From: Ga0077523 sp038324085 | GTDB lineage: Bacteria > Pseudomonadota > Gammaproteobacteria > Burkholderiales > Ga0077523 | Assembly: GCA_038324085.1 (NCBI GenBank) | Contig: JBBQHP010000015.1 | Span: forward strand, 1 to 64,000 | Length of the DNA stretch: 64,000 nt | Direction of reading: 5' to 3' | Part shown: positions 61,861 to 64,000 of the stretch, one piece after another | How the letters are laid out: each line of letters opens with the position of its first letter | Position numbering within the stretch: the first letter of the stretch is position 1 | The notes under the pieces: generated by a model | What the model was told of the DNA's origin: nothing | The model's input: the letters and a program-made list of their open reading frames with translations, nothing else | Database searches by the model: none | Position numbers and translations under genes: made by a program

Positions 61861-62334
61861 ATGCAATCCAGCAACACGTACCTGCCGATCGGCTCGAGAC
61901 GCAGCATTCTGAAGGCCGTCGCCTCGGGCGTTGCGCTATCGATCGTGCCGAACGGTCGCGCTCGCGCCACGCCCGACTCGCTCGCCATCGCCCTGCGCGA
62001 AACATTCGGCGAAGCCGAAATCCGACCCGGAAGAGTCCACCTCGAGATCTCCCTGATCGCCGAGGACGGCGGCATCGTCCCGGCGACGGTGCGCGTGGAC
62101 AGCCCGATGACGGAGGCCGATCACGTCACGGAGATCCATCTGTTCTCCGAGAAGAATCCGTTGCCGCGAATCGCGGCTTTCACGCTCGGCTCCGACAACG
62201 GTCGCGCCCAGGTGTCGACGCGCATCCGCCTTGCCGACTCCCAGCGCGTGATCGCGATCGCGCGTCTGAACGACGGCTCGCTGTGGTCCGACGAAGCACA
62301 GGTGGAAGTCTCGCTGGCGGCCTGCGGAGGATAG
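61861..62334 (+). CDS. soxY: SoxY, sulfur-carrier subunit
   Basis: A 157-residue protein with a Tat-like signal (GSRRSILKAVASGVAL). The C-terminus ends LAACGG, matching the SoxY carrier tail (usual GGCGG), with the sulfur-carrying Cys third from the end. Core strand PATVRVDSPMTEADHVTEIHLFSEKNPLPRIAAF is typical. In the Sox system it carries sulfur intermediates covalently in the periplasm. It starts at ATG 61861 and its stop is five bases before soxZ. No soxA, soxX, soxB or soxC is here. Confidence 0.88.
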   Translation: MQSSNTYLPIGSRRSILKAVASGVALSIVPNGRARATPDSLAIALRETFGEAEIRPGRVHLEISLIAEDGGIVPATVRVDSPMTEADHVTEIHLFSEKNPLPRIAAFTLGSDNGRAQVSTRIRLADSQRVIAIARLNDGSLWSDEAQVEVSLAACGG

Positions 62335-62339
62335 CCCTC

Positions 62340-62660
62340 GTGGCGCGTACGTTCATCAGGGTGCCGTCGGAAGTGAAGCGCGGCGACAGCTTCGAGGTCA
62401 AGGCGATGATCGAGCATCCCAATCATTCCGGATACCGCGTCGATCTCGTCGGAAAACCCATTCCCCGTCACATCGTGACGACGTTCACTTGCAGTTATGA
62501 GGGGCGCGAAGTGTTTCGCGCGGCGCTGCATCCGGCGATCGCGACGAATCCCTACCTGACGTTCTTCGTGGTCGCCAGGGACAGCGGGACGCTCGAGATG
62601 ACCTGGACAGACGACAGAGGCGAAGTGACGACACAGCAGGCCGCCGTCACGGTCATCTGA
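62340..62660 (+). CDS. soxZ: SoxZ, sulfur-carrier partner
   Basis: A 106-residue Ig-like protein: RTFIRVPSEVKRGDSFEVKAMIEHPNHSGYRVD, FTCSYEGREVFRAALHPAIATNPYLTF and the C-terminal WTDDRGE tail are clear SoxZ marks. It starts at GTG 62340 with GGAGG (62326-62330) upstream and lacks a signal peptide; it is exported bound to SoxY. The pair forms the SoxYZ heterodimer. Confidence 0.9.
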   Translation: MARTFIRVPSEVKRGDSFEVKAMIEHPNHSGYRVDLVGKPIPRHIVTTFTCSYEGREVFRAALHPAIATNPYLTFFVVARDSGTLEMTWTDDRGEVTTQQAAVTVI

Positions 62661-62688
62661 CCGGTTCTGCCTCGCCTGTTGCGACGGC

Positions 62689-63288
62689 CTACGCGCCGCC
62701 GCCGTCCAGCGCCTTGCGTTCAGCCAGCGTGAGGATCTGTGGCGCCTTGATGGGTGCACCGGAATCGGACTCGAAGAACGGGTTCTCTCGGTATTTGCCG
62801 CTCAGGCGCGCGCCTAAGACGTTCTTCATGATCTTCACGATCCCGAAGAACGCTGCCAGGGGCGTCGATTCGACCTTGCCCCGGGCGGAACCGGTGTTCA
62901 GTTCGATCTTCACCGGGCCGAAGGCTGCGTCGATCGCAGCGTCGGTCTCGGGCAGACAATTGCGCACCAGGCCCAGGTAGGACAGCTTCCGGTCCCGCGG
63001 TGTGTTGCCGATCGGAGTACGGCAGCAGCTCGCGTACCACCGCAGCAGACCCCTCGGGCTCAACGACATGCAGGCCATTTTGTCCGCGCCGGAGGTGAAA
63101 TGAACGGACCGCGGAAGGCTGGCGATGATGTCCGTTCCGCCATGGCTGTCGAGAATGTCGTCGTGCCGACCGAGGAAGCGCGCGAACGCCTGGCAATCGC
63201 GGCAGTAGCACACGGCGCGGCCACCCGAGGGCAATGCCTCCACGTAGCCCTGGATGGCTCCGCACCCACAGCGCAAGGGGACGTTCAT
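62689..63288 (-). CDS. DUF6151 family protein (GFA-like)
   Basis: A 199-residue protein with zinc-binding-like cysteines near its start: RCGCGAIQG, then CYCRDCQAFARFLG, as in glutathione-dependent formaldehyde-activating (Mss4-like) proteins, and a later ASCCRTPIGNTPRD. The C-terminal half (about 150-199) is specific to DUF6151. Activity is unknown. It converges with soxZ. ATG 63288. Confidence 0.82.
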   Translation of the reverse strand: MNVPLRCGCGAIQGYVEALPSGGRAVCYCRDCQAFARFLGRHDDILDSHGGTDIIASLPRSVHFTSGADKMACMSLSPRGLLRWYASCCRTPIGNTPRDRKLSYLGLVRNCLPETDAAIDAAFGPVKIELNTGSARGKVESTPLAAFFGIVKIMKNVLGARLSGKYRENPFFESDSGAPIKAPQILTLAERKALDGGGA

Positions 63289-63490
63289 GGGGGGAAGCGT
63301 ACAAAATGGCGCGATCGAACGGAAGTGGAAGTTGTCCTGTGTGCGGCGCCGGGTGTGATTCGGCGCAGGAGCGTGCAACAGATTGGCGGTCTGGAACGAA
63401 TGTAACTGCTGCTCACGTCGAAAGCGCCTCGGCCGGAACGTCGTAGCCATGCGGAGCGAAATTTCAACAACCTCATGCGCGGAGATTGAC

Positions 63491-63762
63491 ATGCGATCCA
63501 CGTTACTCGGCAAGGCCGACCGCAACGTGATCGACGGGCCGCTCGCCGAGACCAAGGAACTGATCGCCGGCTTCTGGCTCGGGAAGTGCGCATCCTTGCA
63601 GGAGGCAATCGAGTGGGCCAAGCACTGCCCCATCGGATGGAAGGCGAATCGGAGATCGAGATCCCGCTGCTCTGCGATGCCGAGCACTTCGGCGAAACTT
63701 TCACGCCGGAATTGCGCGCGGAGATCGACGCGCAAGCGGAATCATCGGCAAAGGCGGAATGA
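63491..63762 (+). pseudogene. Broken DGPF/YCII-family gene
   Basis: ATG 63491 with GGAG upstream starts a short frame, NVIDGPLAETKELIAGFWL, typical of the DGPF (YCII-related) family. The N-terminal 40-50 residues expected before this are missing. After CP near 63627-63632 the frame changes: the other frame reads HRMEGESEIEIP through FGETFTPELRAEIDAQAESSAKAE to a TGA at 63762, again the family end. One C is missing from a run of four. So it has an internal deletion and a frameshift. Confidence 0.8.
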
Positions 63763-63823
63763 AGACTTGGGCGGATGAGCCGATGCTGTGCCCACCTGTT
63801 GCGATTTCCCTAAAATGGTGACA

Positions 63824-64000
63824 TCACCACAGACCGCCCTGAACCCAACACGCGGCGAGGATCGACGGGCGGTGCTGGGCATTCTCGAGATTGTTGCGTG
63901 CGGTCGTATCCAGTCGATCGAGGTTGGCCGGGCAGAAGTTGGCGTCCTCCCCGATACTTTCCAAGTATCGGTACAACGCGTGACGGGCTACGGTTGTCAT
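63824..64000 (-). CDS. Hypothetical protein at the right edge, possibly partial
   Basis: A minus-strand frame reads MTTVARHALYRYLESIGEDA from the ATG at 64000 and ends at 63824, giving 58 residues. The frame may extend further upstream beyond the window. It contains NLENAQHRPSILAACWVQGG, which looks protein-like, but I do not recognise a family. Confidence 0.4.
   Translation of the reverse strand: MTTVARHALYRYLESIGEDANFCPANLDRLDTTARNNLENAQHRPSILAACWVQGGLW

Noticed and set aside
59374..61866. An 830-codon open frame antisense to iorAB
   Set aside because: Same reason: it is the shadow of the molybdenum hydroxylase genes and lacks any family motif.
1..64000. tRNA, rRNA, CRISPR arrays, prophage or integrase genes
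   Set aside because: I looked for cloverleaf-type stems, regularly spaced repeats, and transposase or integrase motifs on both strands and found none I can support.

Overview
The window is about 64 kb of GC-rich, gene-dense DNA, almost certainly the chromosome of a betaproteobacterium (Burkholderiales, Rhodocyclales or Nitrosomonadales sense). The support is an argD-argF-argG run, a betaproteobacterial proteasome homologue, FolE2, a PEP-CTERM protein, and an aerobic benzoyl-CoA (box) pathway with its BoxR regulator. I saw no rRNA, tRNA, CRISPR array, intact insertion sequence or prophage.

Layout. 1-5.8 kb: arginine biosynthesis (argD, argF, argG) with an exported MORN-repeat protein inside the run, followed by overlapping ppnP and the proteasome homologue BPH, then yajQ. 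6-7.4 kb: a divergent pair, class-I glutamine amidotransferase and periplasmic retropepsin-like protease, whose start codons overlap. 7.5-11.3 kb: folE2 and an overlapping xseB-ispA-dxs isoprenoid operon, all on the minus strand. 11.6-12.7 kb: a lone Rieske oxygenase.

12.7-26.1 kb is the main catabolic island. A minus-strand operon holds benzoate-CoA ligase and a branched-chain-type ABC importer (binding protein, two permeases, two ATPases) with a DUF1348 protein and an alpha/beta hydrolase. Opposite it lies the plus-strand operon boxR-boxC-boxB-boxA. Benzoate would be imported, activated to benzoyl-CoA, epoxidised by BoxA/BoxB and ring-opened by BoxC. The next enzyme, the BoxD aldehyde dehydrogenase, is not in the window. 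A nested double hairpin that looks like a mobile REP-type repeat sits between boxB and boxA.

26-48.5 kb is mixed accessory and housekeeping content: a DMT permease, a STAS-like/rhodanese fusion, a PEP-CTERM protein with a haem-c motif, an HD protein, an SDR, an exported methyltransferase, a P-type cation ATPase with cytochrome b561, a frameshifted MFS exporter, a GH13 amylase, a CHRD protein, a molybdopterin oxidoreductase, an aldo/keto reductase, a redoxin, a TTC38-like TPR protein divergent from an AraC regulator, and an enoyl-CoA hydratase.

48.6-64 kb: a decayed TPP-enzyme remnant, an AI-2E permease, a persulfide dioxygenase-rhodanese fusion, a methyltransferase, a lipid kinase coupled to a metallophosphoesterase, an acetyltransferase-like hydrolase and two tiny ORFs. 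Then comes a TetR regulator flanked by two identical 16-bp operators, one of which probably controls an exported SnoaL-like protein. Last are DUF2784, an isoquinoline-oxidoreductase-type molybdenum hydroxylase (iorAB), an isolated soxYZ pair, a DUF6151 protein and a broken DGPF/YCII gene. Sulfur transfer recurs (rhodanese fusion, persulfide dioxygenase, SoxYZ) without a complete Sox system.
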